Shown here one piece after another: positions 44,601 to 54,620 of a stretch of 64,000 bases of DNA. The stretch covers positions 339,526-403,525 of the forward strand of contig RBZT01000499.1 of NCBI GenBank assembly GCA_003693705.1. Reading direction: 5' to 3'. Source of the DNA: Polymyxa betae (taxonomy: Eukaryota > Endomyxa > Phytomyxea > Plasmodiophorida > Plasmodiophoridae). Position 1 is the first letter of the stretch. Every line of letters begins with the position of its first letter. A program made the position numbers and the translations under genes. Below the pieces are notes generated by a model that worked only from the letters and a program-made list of their open reading frames with translations, made no database searches and was not told the DNA's origin.

Positions 44601-45762
44601 GCTACAGTGTAATGATTAGGGTTAAACCCTAGTAAACGACCCCCTAAACCAACCTATTATTCGGTCCATATTGGAGAACTGATCAGCAGCACGTTTGAAT
44701 TTGAAATCATCCCCGAATGGGACCAGGAGATGGTCGGTCTGGTACGACTTCAGACGGTCCAGCATGGCCTGTACTAGACCGGATGCCATACGTTCGATAT
44801 TATGGCCTCCTACAGGCTCGGACATCCCTTCCCAATCATATCCCTGATAGCAGTCAACATTGTTGAATTTGAGAAGGTGCGCAGTTGCGCAATATTAAAT
44901 TCAGTTGACGAATTTGGTAAAATGTATTCACGCAGTAGAGGTAATAAAGTGCGTACCTGTGGCGCACTATAATGAGTATGTAGGACATGTGTGAATAAAT
45001 CTTGCTGTCCTCCTAGATCAGTACCCCTCCATATGAATTCCATGAGTCTCTTCTGTTTTAATGCAGCCTTGTATCTATAATCTATACGATTAATAACCAT
45101 AGCATTATATCCGAATAGACGGAATAATGCTGGAGTTAGAGCTGAATGTCCAAATGGATCTATCTGCCATCCATATCTTGGTATGATACCAAATCTATCA
45201 TATAAATATTTGTGTCCTTCTGTTGTATGTGATATTATATCTATTGAATCTGGACATGCCTCATCATTCTGTACCCATCCACCTAATCCCGTTAAAACCC
45301 TAAAACCCTAATAAACCGCTCACTCACCATTCACAAATTCAAATCTGCCAGATTGTACGAGCTCCTGAAACTGTATCCTTTCTGATTCTTCTAATTCATC
45401 ATACCATAATCGGAAGAATGACCTAAAATAAAGAGTGTCAAGTAAAACCGTCACGCAATCGGACCCCGCCGGACTCACGTCTCGGACCAGATAAACTTCC
45501 TAGACGGACTCCGTCGCAGCTCCGCCATTACATTCGACAGGATCACACGCACATCGTCCCGGAAATACGTCTATGTTACACCAGTCAAGGTCAGCCGTAC
45601 TGGACCAGATCCGCCTCGCCGCGCTCGGACCTGATAAGTCTCCAGCCACCCCGGATCGCAATGTGAATGCGCCACGATATGGATGGTGGGTAGATGCGCC
45701 GACACGCCGCCGGCCAGTACGACCAGCAGGAGGGCGATGATCCCGGCCGGTGGCGGACGCAT
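41678..45762 (-). CDS. GH38 alpha-mannosidase, predicted C-terminal membrane anchor
   Basis: Multi-exon. ATG at 45762 with signal peptide (MRPPPAGIIALLLVVLAGGV). Zinc-site motif IHIVAHSHCDPGWLETYQ. Nucleophile region IIPRYGWQIDPFGHSAL. Then MEFIWRGTDLGG, HTHYSAPQ, AALFLHHDAVTGTARDHVVQ, REIVTRFRTSIKSADEFYST and NYYPAVSG, all in GH38 order. The last exons end with GAFEVVAIGLISTTVMIAAF, a membrane span, and a short charged tail ending HERHLV. Family members are usually soluble lysosomal or type II Golgi enzymes, so a type I topology is unusual. Introns about 45-60 nt; two contain TTTAGGG-like repeats. Confidence 0.88.
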
Positions 45763-46016
45763 CTCTATCGACGATAGATCTGTGACGTATAGTGAGCGAG
45801 CTGCGAGAGCGTGGTATCGCGATATGTTGAAACAACAAGAAGCCCGGTTGGATCGGGCCCTTTCGGTAGTCTGTGTGACTGCCCGCCCTGAATTCACTGC
45901 AAACTCGGGTTTTGGGGGCCAGGAAAAATTTATGATAAAAAACTTTTTGAAACTCGAAACAGATTTTGCCCATCTATATGATTGGAATCCATTTTGGTTT
46001 CAAATGACGAATTTGT

Positions 46017-47039
46017 CTATTGATTTACAAGTGTTAAAATGGCGATGTTGTGATCGGCTGCTGCTGCTGTTACCACCACGGCAGGTCCCGTATAGTCCGG
46101 GGGCGGGCACGGCCCGTCGGGCGTACTGGGATGCGTACTCCACTCGGTAACGTTAACATGCAGGAATCGGCTATGTATATCATAGTGCCAGTCGTGGGCA
46201 TACGATCGGACTTGAACTTGACCGCGCAGTTCCAATGTGATAAGTCCATCCTGGGTATCATCATACAGGTGCTGCAGGGCCTGTATTCCCACAAACATAC
46301 ACAACCGGTTAATGCTACACCCACGAAACACCAAGCCGTTTATGTTACCGATTTCGTGAATCCCGTCGCGTTGGTATTGATAGCTTCCTATATAAAACAG
46401 TTAGCGAACGAGGGATCAGTACGACCCGGGGGACGGGGTGAATGTATATACGGACCACGACACGACTGCGTGCTGGGAAATATCTGGGCTCTAATGCAGT
46501 CTCGGCAATCTATATGATCCCATTACATATGAGATATTGGTCTCAGATATAACAATATTATAGACCTTCTCATCCCAATGATAAACATCGAAATGAATTC
46601 TGTTCTCGTATTCGTTATCACATAATTGAAGAGATGGGAGAACGATGTTGTTACCTCTCAACTGTCACTGGAAAGAAATTATGATTCACAATACGAGCGA
46701 ATGTCTTCATCAATGAATCAGCAACCGTGAGACCATTCAACGTCCAACCGATCATACAGTAAACGAGATGAAAAAGTACGGATAATGACGCCGGTCCAGA
46801 TGCATGCCCGTGAACTTCGTGCAGGCGTACTGGACCGACGGACGTCGTGGCACGATCATCGTCACCAGAACCGACAGGACGGCCAGCACCACGGTCGCCA
46901 GTAACAATCGTGCACAGACGGCCCGCAATCGACTGCGCGGGCGGGCGGGTACGCCCTGGCGTGTTGCTGCTGGTGGACTGCTGGTGGGTTCCCCTGCTAG
47001 TGCCCGATACTCGTCATGATGTCGGCCGAGTCTCCACAT
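46017..47039 (-). CDS. Single-pass membrane protein, possibly LEA2/TMEM106-like
   Basis: Start at MWRLGRHHDEYRALAGEP; a Pro/Arg-rich cytosolic N-terminus, then a membrane span LLLATVVLAVLSVLVTMIVP with type II orientation. Downstream pieces on the same strand include ARIVNHNFFPVTVER, which resembles the LEA2 strand NxNFFPVxV. Also seen are HFDVYHWDEKVYNIVIS and ELRGQVQVRSYAHDWHYDIH. TMEM106 proteins have this layout and live in lysosomes. Exon joins are not fully resolved, so the family call is tentative. Confidence 0.4.
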
Positions 47040-47146
47040 TAGATGATAGTTACGAGACCGAGATTGTGTGTATGGAGAATACAGACGGCCGATATATCGG
47101 GGAGAGAGGAGATGTGGCAGACCAGAGCCCATTCAAACACGGGTTT

Positions 47147-47573
47147 TTATTATCAAGATCATTGGACCAGCTTGATGCGTGTGGGCCAGAATTCCCCGAC
47201 GGCGTTCACGGCCAGCGTCAGCAGCTCGAGCATGGAATCCACCGACACACGCAGGAACTTGATACTGGTCGCCTCGGTCGTTCTGCAGCAGAAACACACC
47301 GGTTAATAACAACGCCTCGAATCATTGCAAATATCCAGTGGGATTTTCTTCGAATGTTTTCGTTTACATTTGTAAGACATCGCCATCAACGGAATATAAT
47401 CGGCGACTTCGTTCCAGGCGCAGATCGTCATCAACCTCCAGCGACCTCTGCACAATGACGGCCTGTTCCGGGTCCGGAAACTGCACCCGAACCGTGCTGT
47501 TGGGACGTCAGCCATGGTGGGGTGGATGCTGGCCCCCGGGGCCTTACCTGACGTACTGGAATGGATCGGCCAT
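47147..47573 (-). CDS. PCC1: Pcc1/LAGE3, KEOPS/EKC complex subunit
   Basis: Three short exons recovered by hand, too small to be obvious as one frame. Exon 1: MADPFQYVS; a 51-nt intron (GTAAGG...CAACAG); exon 2: TVRVQFPDPEQAVIVQRSLE then SRRLYSVDGDVLQ; an 87-nt intron (GTAAAC...CTGCAG); exon 3: TEATSIKFLRVSVDSMLELL then TLAVNAVGEFW. Matches Pcc1 strand-helix order (FP.P.EA.I...L; FLRVSVxSxLE). KEOPS makes t6A in tRNA. The start is only 65 bp from the divergent VMA21-like ATG. Confidence 0.82.
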
Positions 47574-47638
47574 TGATTGCAGCCGGGAGGTTGCGCACTC
47601 CGATTGCTTTGACCGCCGCCGCCGCCGCCGCCGTGCCA

Positions 47639-47985
47639 ATGGCCCAGGCCACCACCGACGCCGATCCCGTCGTCGCCAGCCACCGCGATGGCACTGCTGC
47701 CGTCAACGTGTTCATGGTGTGTGCCGTAGGATTGATCGTGGTCCCGTTGTTGGCATTCTTCGCGATGATGCGATTCGTCCTACCATGTTAGTGATATATG
47801 AGTGAGATCGATTTGAATTGATGAATCATATTGTGTATATGATAGTGATGAATATTAACGAACATAATGACAAGTTAACATATAGTGGTATAACATCTGT
47901 TATAGCTGTTAAATGTATCACCACTATCTATGCTGTATATGCATTCCAACAACCCAAATCTCAACAGCAGATTAAACAGGAATGA
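47639..47985 (+). CDS. VMA21-like V-ATPase assembly factor
   Basis: Start at the ATG of MAQATTDADPVVASHRDGTA. First span AAVNVFMVCAVGLIVVPLLA then FFAMMRFVLP. A 64-nt intron joins to LMNINEHNDKLTYSG and a second span, ITSVIAVKCITTIYAVYAFQ, then a short tail ending QQQIKQE. Two-span topology, about 95 residues and a lysine-rich end fit VMA21, an ER chaperone for the V0 sector. The upstream in-frame Met (47561) reads an alanine run and overlaps PCC1's first exon. Its stop is 40 bp from the convergent IPPK stop. Confidence 0.6.
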
Positions 47986-48025
47986 TCAATATACACATTC
48001 TTCAGTTTAATTGTCTCAATATTCA

Positions 48026-49524
48026 TCATGATCTCGATTTCGCACAGAGCTCCATGAAATGGGCCAGCATATCGGTGTCGACCTCGATCCAGTGTGGAAT
48101 CTTCTTGGGGTATTTCGTTTCGAGATCGACAACAGCGATCTTATATCGCCATTGACGTCCTGCGAATTCAATACAACGAATAGGTGGCGCCCTGCATACA
48201 CAGATCATCAAATCGGCTGTCCTGCTCTCCTTATACAACCTTCTTACCCATCTGACGAAGACGGCGGTGGCACCTCTTCATTCCCGGATGTGAACGTCAA
48301 CATCAACGATACGTCCCGGGCTGTCATCTCTAATAGAATTAGACGCAACACCATCATCACATCATCGACATCGTTGGGTCGTACTGGAGCCGGAGGAGCG
48401 TCCCCATCAGCAGTCTTGGCGAACGTCTCAGCATCTCTTAAACATTCGGGGAAATCCTGCAGTTTGGAGGGCGGTGTGAAGGGCGCTTTCCTCGTCAATC
48501 GTTGTGTGATCTCATCGCTTAACGGATCTGCGACGAACTCGTTCCATTCATCTGATGTTAATCCCTGTAGTATTTCATGAACTCGTGGTAAGGTCAGATT
48601 CGTTAAACGTTGTGATCGCTGAATCCTGGCCAGCAGCGGTACATGTTCGCTAAGGACGGCGTCTACCAGCCCGATCAAATCGGCGTTCGCCAGCGGGCGT
48701 TGCGATTCGTCCGAGAGGCAGACGCCATCGGGGTCGAACACCACGAAATTGTTCTGTGGCGTCTCGAGCATGTTTGTGAGAGCTCGTTGACGCCTTCCGG
48801 AATCGTTATGGAATAGATCCAGAGGGCAATAATGAGAGATCTGCTGTACACGGCCTTGATGGTGTTTAAGACATTGATAGATACAATTACGACAGATTCG
48901 TGTCTGTACAGGATGAACTTTATAATCATCACTTGTTAATAGAAATCCCCCTGAATCATTGATTTTAGAAATTTGTTCTGAATAGAAACAAATCTGTACA
49001 TTTAGGTTTGAGTTCAATGGTGAATAAAGAACTCGGTCCAATATGTGTCATATCATCCATAATCCAGGCAGGCCAACAACCTGTCTCTGGAATATTATCC
49101 ACATCGAAGAGATTGATTTTCTGCTGGGCACGACGTCGCCGAGCTTCTGATAGCATCGCTCGTAATACATCACATGGGATCATTAATAATCTCTATCTTC
49201 ACATTAAAGAAATCTTTCACATTGAGAAAAAAGAAATAAATTATGTCAAAACAATGTGAAATGCTGTTTCTCACTTCGTGTAGGATGTATTCATGGCCAA
49301 AAAGAGCAGAGAAGATGGATGTGATTCTTTGACGAGCCTGGTCGTCACGTTCTGGGTCATGATATGGCTGTTTAGGGATTCGGACGACACGTCCATTCTA
49401 GCATTGGTCGATTAGCGATTGGGGTAGACGACGACGTCGGGCTGCCGACCAGATCTCCTTCATGGCAGGCGAATACGATACTGGCTACACCTTCATTGAT
49501 GAAGTGATATTGATCTGGTCTCAT
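48026..49524 (-). CDS. IPPK: Inositol-pentakisphosphate 2-kinase (IPK1)
   Basis: Makes InsP6 from Ins(1,3,4,5,6)P5. Starts MRPDQYHFINEGVASIVFAC. A 46-nt intron (donor GTCGGC) joins HEGDL to NGRVVRIPKQPYHDPERDD. The kinase signature EIKPK appears as FTIELKPKCTD. Then YCPLDLFHNDSGRRQRALTN and MLETPQNNFVVFDPDG, the conserved substrate lobe. The last exon holds YKIAVVDLETKYPKKIPHW, with the DLD-type metal motif as DLE. Ends MELCAKSRS. A complete gene; no domain missing. Confidence 0.88.
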
Positions 49525-49699
49525 CAATACACATATAGAGCAGGTACTGGAACCTCTCTCTCTCTCTCCACCTACCTGCGTACAGTTAGTCGCTATATAC
49601 AGTATAATCACCACTTTTAATAGCAATATGCACAATTGCAGAGATGTATGGAAATCTGTAGGAGTTGATCGGAACCCGTATGAAAGGCAGTGCGATTAT

Positions 49700-50152
49700 T
49701 TATATATTAATTTGGATTGCGATTTTAGCCATGACATTGCGATTTGATCTGTTCGTCTTGTGAGAACTAAAGCCGCATTGATTCTTGTTACTGGAAGCAG
49801 AATCAGCAACAGAACCAGAAATGACAAAAATCAACATACGTCGGCTGTTGCAGATTTCTTCAATGATCTCATTAGAAGAGAGTGCCATCAGCTCCAGATG
49901 CGACGTGATCGGATCCATTAACTTTTTAGCATCATCCGGCAGTTCAGATTCGAACAGAGTCTGAATCGAGTTGAAATCATCGGTTAATAGCGCTGCGAGA
50001 TCGATATTAAGGTCAAAAGATGGCGAGATCATCTTGGTAACATTACAGTAATCAATATCCTGATAGTTCCGATCACCAGCTCCTGCCGAAACTATCCATA
50101 AGAACGCAGTTAGAACTGATGAGAACACGGCCGTGACAATTTTCTGGAACAT
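49700..50152 (-). CDS. Small secreted or lumenal protein, unrecognised
   Basis: 150 residues starting MFQKIVTAVFSSVLTAFLWI, a signal peptide cleaved near SAGAGDRN. The mature part is acidic and helical (SFDLNIDLAALLTDDFNSIQ) with two or three cysteines, then a Ser/Asn-rich tail ending IAIQINI. It starts 57 bp after the stop of the F-BAR-like gene on the same strand, close enough to be cotranscribed. No family recognised. Confidence 0.5.
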   Translation of the reverse strand: MFQKIVTAVFSSVLTAFLWIVSAGAGDRNYQDIDYCNVTKMISPSFDLNIDLAALLTDDFNSIQTLFESELPDDAKKLMDPITSHLELMALSSNEIIEEICNSRRMLIFVISGSVADSASSNKNQCGFSSHKTNRSNRNVMAKIAIQINI

Positions 50153-50208
50153 GGCGGCGGTTGTAAATAGATCCTACAAATGTGCATCAGTATTGGCCCA
50201 TCTGAATA

Positions 50209-53200
50209 CTAGAGGATTACATCATGTAATGAAGAGAAGATATTTGCCATGGAGTCGTCCAGAATCCTGAGAAGCACGTTTGCGAAGGAGTTTTCGTTAG
50301 ACGGCGACGGATTGTAAATCGTTGCGAACAATTGCTGGAGATCGTGAAATACGAGCCGATCTGCTATGAGCTGGGCCAGCTCCGAGCATGATGTATCCAG
50401 ATGTTGATAGACAGCCACGTTTGGAGTCACATTGCTACAATAAAGATGTCATGAATGGGCGATATTCTTAACAAGGCGGAGCTCACCCAGAAAACGGCTT
50501 CATCCGCCTAACAATGTGATCCAGCTGAATGATTGCCTTCAAGCCATCATGTAAATTTAGGTTTTGGAGATTTCGAATAAATTGTCACCTGTCGGCAATT
50601 GTTTAACATGACGATCAGCTCAGGAATGGAGCGTGTTGATGTGGCGACCGGCAATGGTACGACGTTCTGAACCGGTTCCGGCTGATGATTGTTGTCGGTG
50701 GTTCGGTTCGCCAATTTCTTCACGGTTTTCTTCAGATTCAAGATCTTGGCCTTGGTGTTGAATTTCGCTGCTGCCTGACTAATCAACACGTCGCTGAAAT
50801 TAACACGATCAAATGTGGAAAGACGCTCGGAGACACGCACGAACCAATCGGCTTGATTTCGTCGAAGTTCTGCCTTCGCTTTCGTTTCGGAAACGATGGG
50901 TCTCGATGAGGAAGGAATGGCGTTCGAATAGAACCGAATCGAAGACGTTATGACGGACATCAGACTCGAAACGACATTCTCCCCGATTGCGATCTGCATT
51001 CGATCCATACCCGAATGGAAGCGCTCGAAAACGTCCACCTATGGATTGTGAGAAGGCGTCATACCAGCCCATCACATGTGATGTTACAATGGCATTCAGC
51101 GCCGAGAACAGATCGATGACCGAAGAGCTAAATGGGGTCTCAGCACTAATTGGAGTCCTGCCATCTCATCAGCAAACGATTCCAGAATAAGTACGAATGT
51201 GATACCGAGGATCAACCAGGAGCATCTTCTCGATTTTCTCTGCCATTCTCACTTCGAAATCTTCCAGCCAGAGCCCGATTTGTTCATGGGCTACACGTTC
51301 AGCATGGTCACGGTTCTGCAATCGATTCAGAAGCCGTCAGAACGATGAAAGACGTACTGACCCAGAGCTGATCAATGTGGACCAGTTCGAGTGTTTGGAT
51401 CCAGACGCCCGGACGAGCGGCGATCTGCTTGTGCACATCTTCCCAGATCTGAGATCTGATCTGATCCCGAAGCAGTTCGAAATCCGCCTGAAGTGCCGCA
51501 TCATTCTGAACTGATTCAGGCAGCTCCATCTCAGATGAGATAATCTGTACGAATTCTGCCTGGGCTCAGAGATGGTGCTACGGATTCGGCAGAAACCGAC
51601 CTTTGCATAGCACAGGGGTCTGTGCTCGAGCTTCATGATAGAAATCTTCAGACGAATCTCGAATCATTTGACGCAACGAGCTGGACTCGCCTGAGCACAA
51701 TTAAATGGCAGGTGCAAACATGGAACGAACTGCAGACCGCCAAATAGAAGGAACAGACTCCGAGTCAGCAACATCGTTGATGGCGACAGAAAGAAATATC
51801 GCCTCAGTATGGCATTGAGCCATTCCTACAACGTAGTCAGCTTGGGGAGGCCTCCATTATCTGGCGATGCAGACTTTGAAATCATCGATAACGGCCATCA
51901 ATATCGGGGTCGGTTCAGAGATCGCCATACACGCCTTAGCGCATTTATCGAGGGCGGCGACGGTCGTTTCACTCGTCACATCGGCGATATCCACTAACAA
52001 GAGAACAGAATCACATTCCAGCCCATGTCATAGCCATATCAGGTTACATTTTCGATCTGGTCGTGGGTCAGACAGCAGGGCCAGTATGTCATAGCGCAGA
52101 CAGTGCAGCCAGACGGCTGCGTGATCCGAGTCGGAGATGTTACGATCGTGTCGGAACGTCTCCAAATGTTGGATGATCGTTTGCCAATCTTCAGAGATGG
52201 TTGGCGTAGCTGTATCTGAATTGATGGGCTCTGAGAGGTACTCGACACCGCCATCTTCCACAACAGCTGCAAATAGCGCCCGGTATAACATCAACGAATG
52301 TGATGACGAGAAAGGAGCTCGGATATCGAGCGCTTTCAGAGACGTCAGATCCAATTCATTCAACTGAAGGATGACCGTCGGTTGGCGGATTATGATCCCG
52401 TATGAACCATACCCTCTCCGAGCTGCCGCCAGCCTCTAAAATACTCTGCAAAGTCTGCAATGATGATTCATCGGTGAGCTGGCCGGCCACCTGACAAAAA
52501 TGTTAGAGCGAGAACCGAGATCCTCAGTTGAGCGTACAATGAGGCAGATGAGGCGCCGCTGATCGAGTGAGAGCGACGAATCTTGGAGAACGTGCCTGGC
52601 ATCGCCCTCTATCTGAAAAGATTTCAATTAGGCGATTGAATGGCTGGTTATAGGGTGACAGACTCGATTTATGGCGGTCAATGAGGTATCCAGAACCGAT
52701 TCACGCACACCCAATAGGACGCGAAGATCTCTGTATCACTTCTGAGCTGGGCTATACAGCGATCGTTGTGATAAAAACCTTCTGCAATATCTCTGCTGTT
52801 CAGCATCTGCAATCCGATAACAGAAACACAGCGCGAGCAATTTCGCTTCGGCAATCGTTGGTGATAATAACGGCCATTGTTTCGACTCTGTTCCAGGCAC
52901 CCAATCAAATATCAATTTCGCCGATCCGGTCGGTATGTGCCAAGGCTTTTCAGGCGCCGAAGGCTCTACGACCCCAACCTCAATCGTGTCGTTATGTTCA
53001 GGAAGGACGTCCACCGGCCGTGTCGATGGAATGGCGTGTTTCTGCACCCAGTAATCGATATCGTCATGTGCTGATACCGATTTCAACTTGAGGAGCAGAT
53101 CGTAGTTGAATGCGACTTTCTGTCGAAGTAACGACCCAGATAGCGACAGACCTCGTTCGATGCAATCGACGATCGTCGCCAATCGTGATTGCTCCATGAC

Positions 53201-54173
53201 TTCCCAATCACGTAAGATCGCTGCTCGCGTCGCTGTCAGCCCCTGCACATTCGTTTCGCGCCCCAACTTTGCGGAACGTTTAAAGGTGAAGTCGGCAATA
53301 GGATTGTACGACCCACCAGAGCCTTGTCTAATTCGGCTTTTAACATTGGGAGGGTTGGCGCTGGGCCAACCGCTGCTCGGGCGGCTGAGATAAGATTCGA
53401 ACTGGAGCTGGGCGTCGCCGATTGCTTTTCGAGTCGCGCGATCCTATCGCGACACTGCTCATGGAGTTAGCTGAACGAATTTGCCTCGATAAGTGCTGTC
53501 ACTTTCTGGATAGTAGAGTCTGAGGCAGCCAACAATTTCAGAGCTTTGTTGTATGAATCGACAGCTGCTTTCTGATGCTGCTTTAGTTGCAGGCGAAGCT
53601 GGTTGAGGTTCTGGGCGACTTCGTCGTTTACGCAGTTGGAAAACATCAATGAAAGGCGTCCCTGTTTTTCCAAATTTGCATTCATCTGTGATATGAATTC
53701 CACAAGCGTCCTGTATAGAAGAATCTCTTCAAAATTGCTTTTGGACGGAAAAGACATTCAAGACCTGGACTCGGGTTCATTACAGGAAAACGATGTCAAC
53801 GCTTTCTTCATATCCATGGTTTGTTTCTGCTCTTGGGTAGCATAGGCTCGGAAGAATATCGCCAGCGATTTCGAAGTTCGTTTCGCCTCCCTCATTCGCT
53901 CGAAAACCACAGCGAAATCCGAATGCTGCGAAACTTAAAGTATGAAGCGGATCTATCAAGCGTAAATATTACCAGCAATGAAGTCGACATATTTAACGCC
54001 TTCGGAACCGACGCCGGCTCGCTATGATCCGCATCTATACAGAATTTAGCCAGATACAAGACCCAAAACCAAATCGACCTGGAACAGCGCTGATCTGGAC
54101 TCCACATTGATCACAGAAGCGAGCATCTGGTCGTGGTTTGTTGCCGCATTCCCGACAAGACACCGATAACAGC
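50209..54173 (-). CDS. Zinc-ribbon + F-BAR domain protein with long unassigned C-terminus
   Basis: Multi-exon. Exon 1 starts MLLSVSCRECGNKPRPDARF and contains a double CxxC ribbon (CRECG...CDQCG). The F-BAR region follows over introns: HSDFAVVFERMREAKRTSKS, LAIFFRAYATQEQK, LYRTLVEFISQMNANLEKQG and VDSYNKALKLLAASDS, then TATRAAILRDWEVMEQSRLA (the FCH W...M...E pattern). Downstream, large helical exons (WYDAFSQSI; WEDVHKQIAARPGVWIQTLE; ELIVMLNNC) run to 50209. No RhoGAP or SH3 is visible. The region could be a MUN-like tethering domain; this is a guess. Possibly two genes. Confidence 0.5.
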
Positions 54174-54620
54174 ATGAAATGGGTCTGGTAAACCTTAAGA
54201 GGAGACCCCTGATAGGCCACCCTCAAACCTCTCCTTTGTAAATGTAATGTTACTTCATAGGTACTGTAGTCTATTTATTGGATATTTTTGCACACAGCAT
54301 AAAGCCCTAAACCAATCGAGCATCTGTTTCGACAGGGTCTGCCATACTGTATCGATGCTGATTCGATAGGGTTGGTAGCCCTGCGCCATTGGCAATACCG
54401 GCTCTGTAAATACTCTGGGTAGAATTCTCAACAGTCGCGTCCGTTTACAGTGCTCTGCCGGGCTGGCCCTGAACATGTATTGTGCAATTGTTTCAAATTT
54501 TGAACCAAAGTGCTCATATTGGATTACAGCTAACGGAAATCGTTCGTCTAGTCTAACAAGCGATAAAGAAGCTCAATGTTGCAGAATAAATATTACAGTG
54601 TATATTATAATTTATATAAT

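Noticed and set aside
43755-44632. Long plus-strand frames antisense to the GH38 gene
   Set aside because: They lie opposite well-supported exons and arise from codon bias; no recognisable domain.
29500-46000. A regulated glycan-degradation gene cluster (NAGK, endoglycoceramidase, GH38)
   Set aside because: The genes are on different strands, separated by many unrelated genes, with no shared promoter motif; co-occurrence is probably chance.
41000-54000. Recurring GTACTG-ACC/GGTCAGTAC words as a regulatory motif
   Set aside because: Occurrences fall in coding exons, introns and intergenic DNA with no fixed spacing; likely composition or chance.
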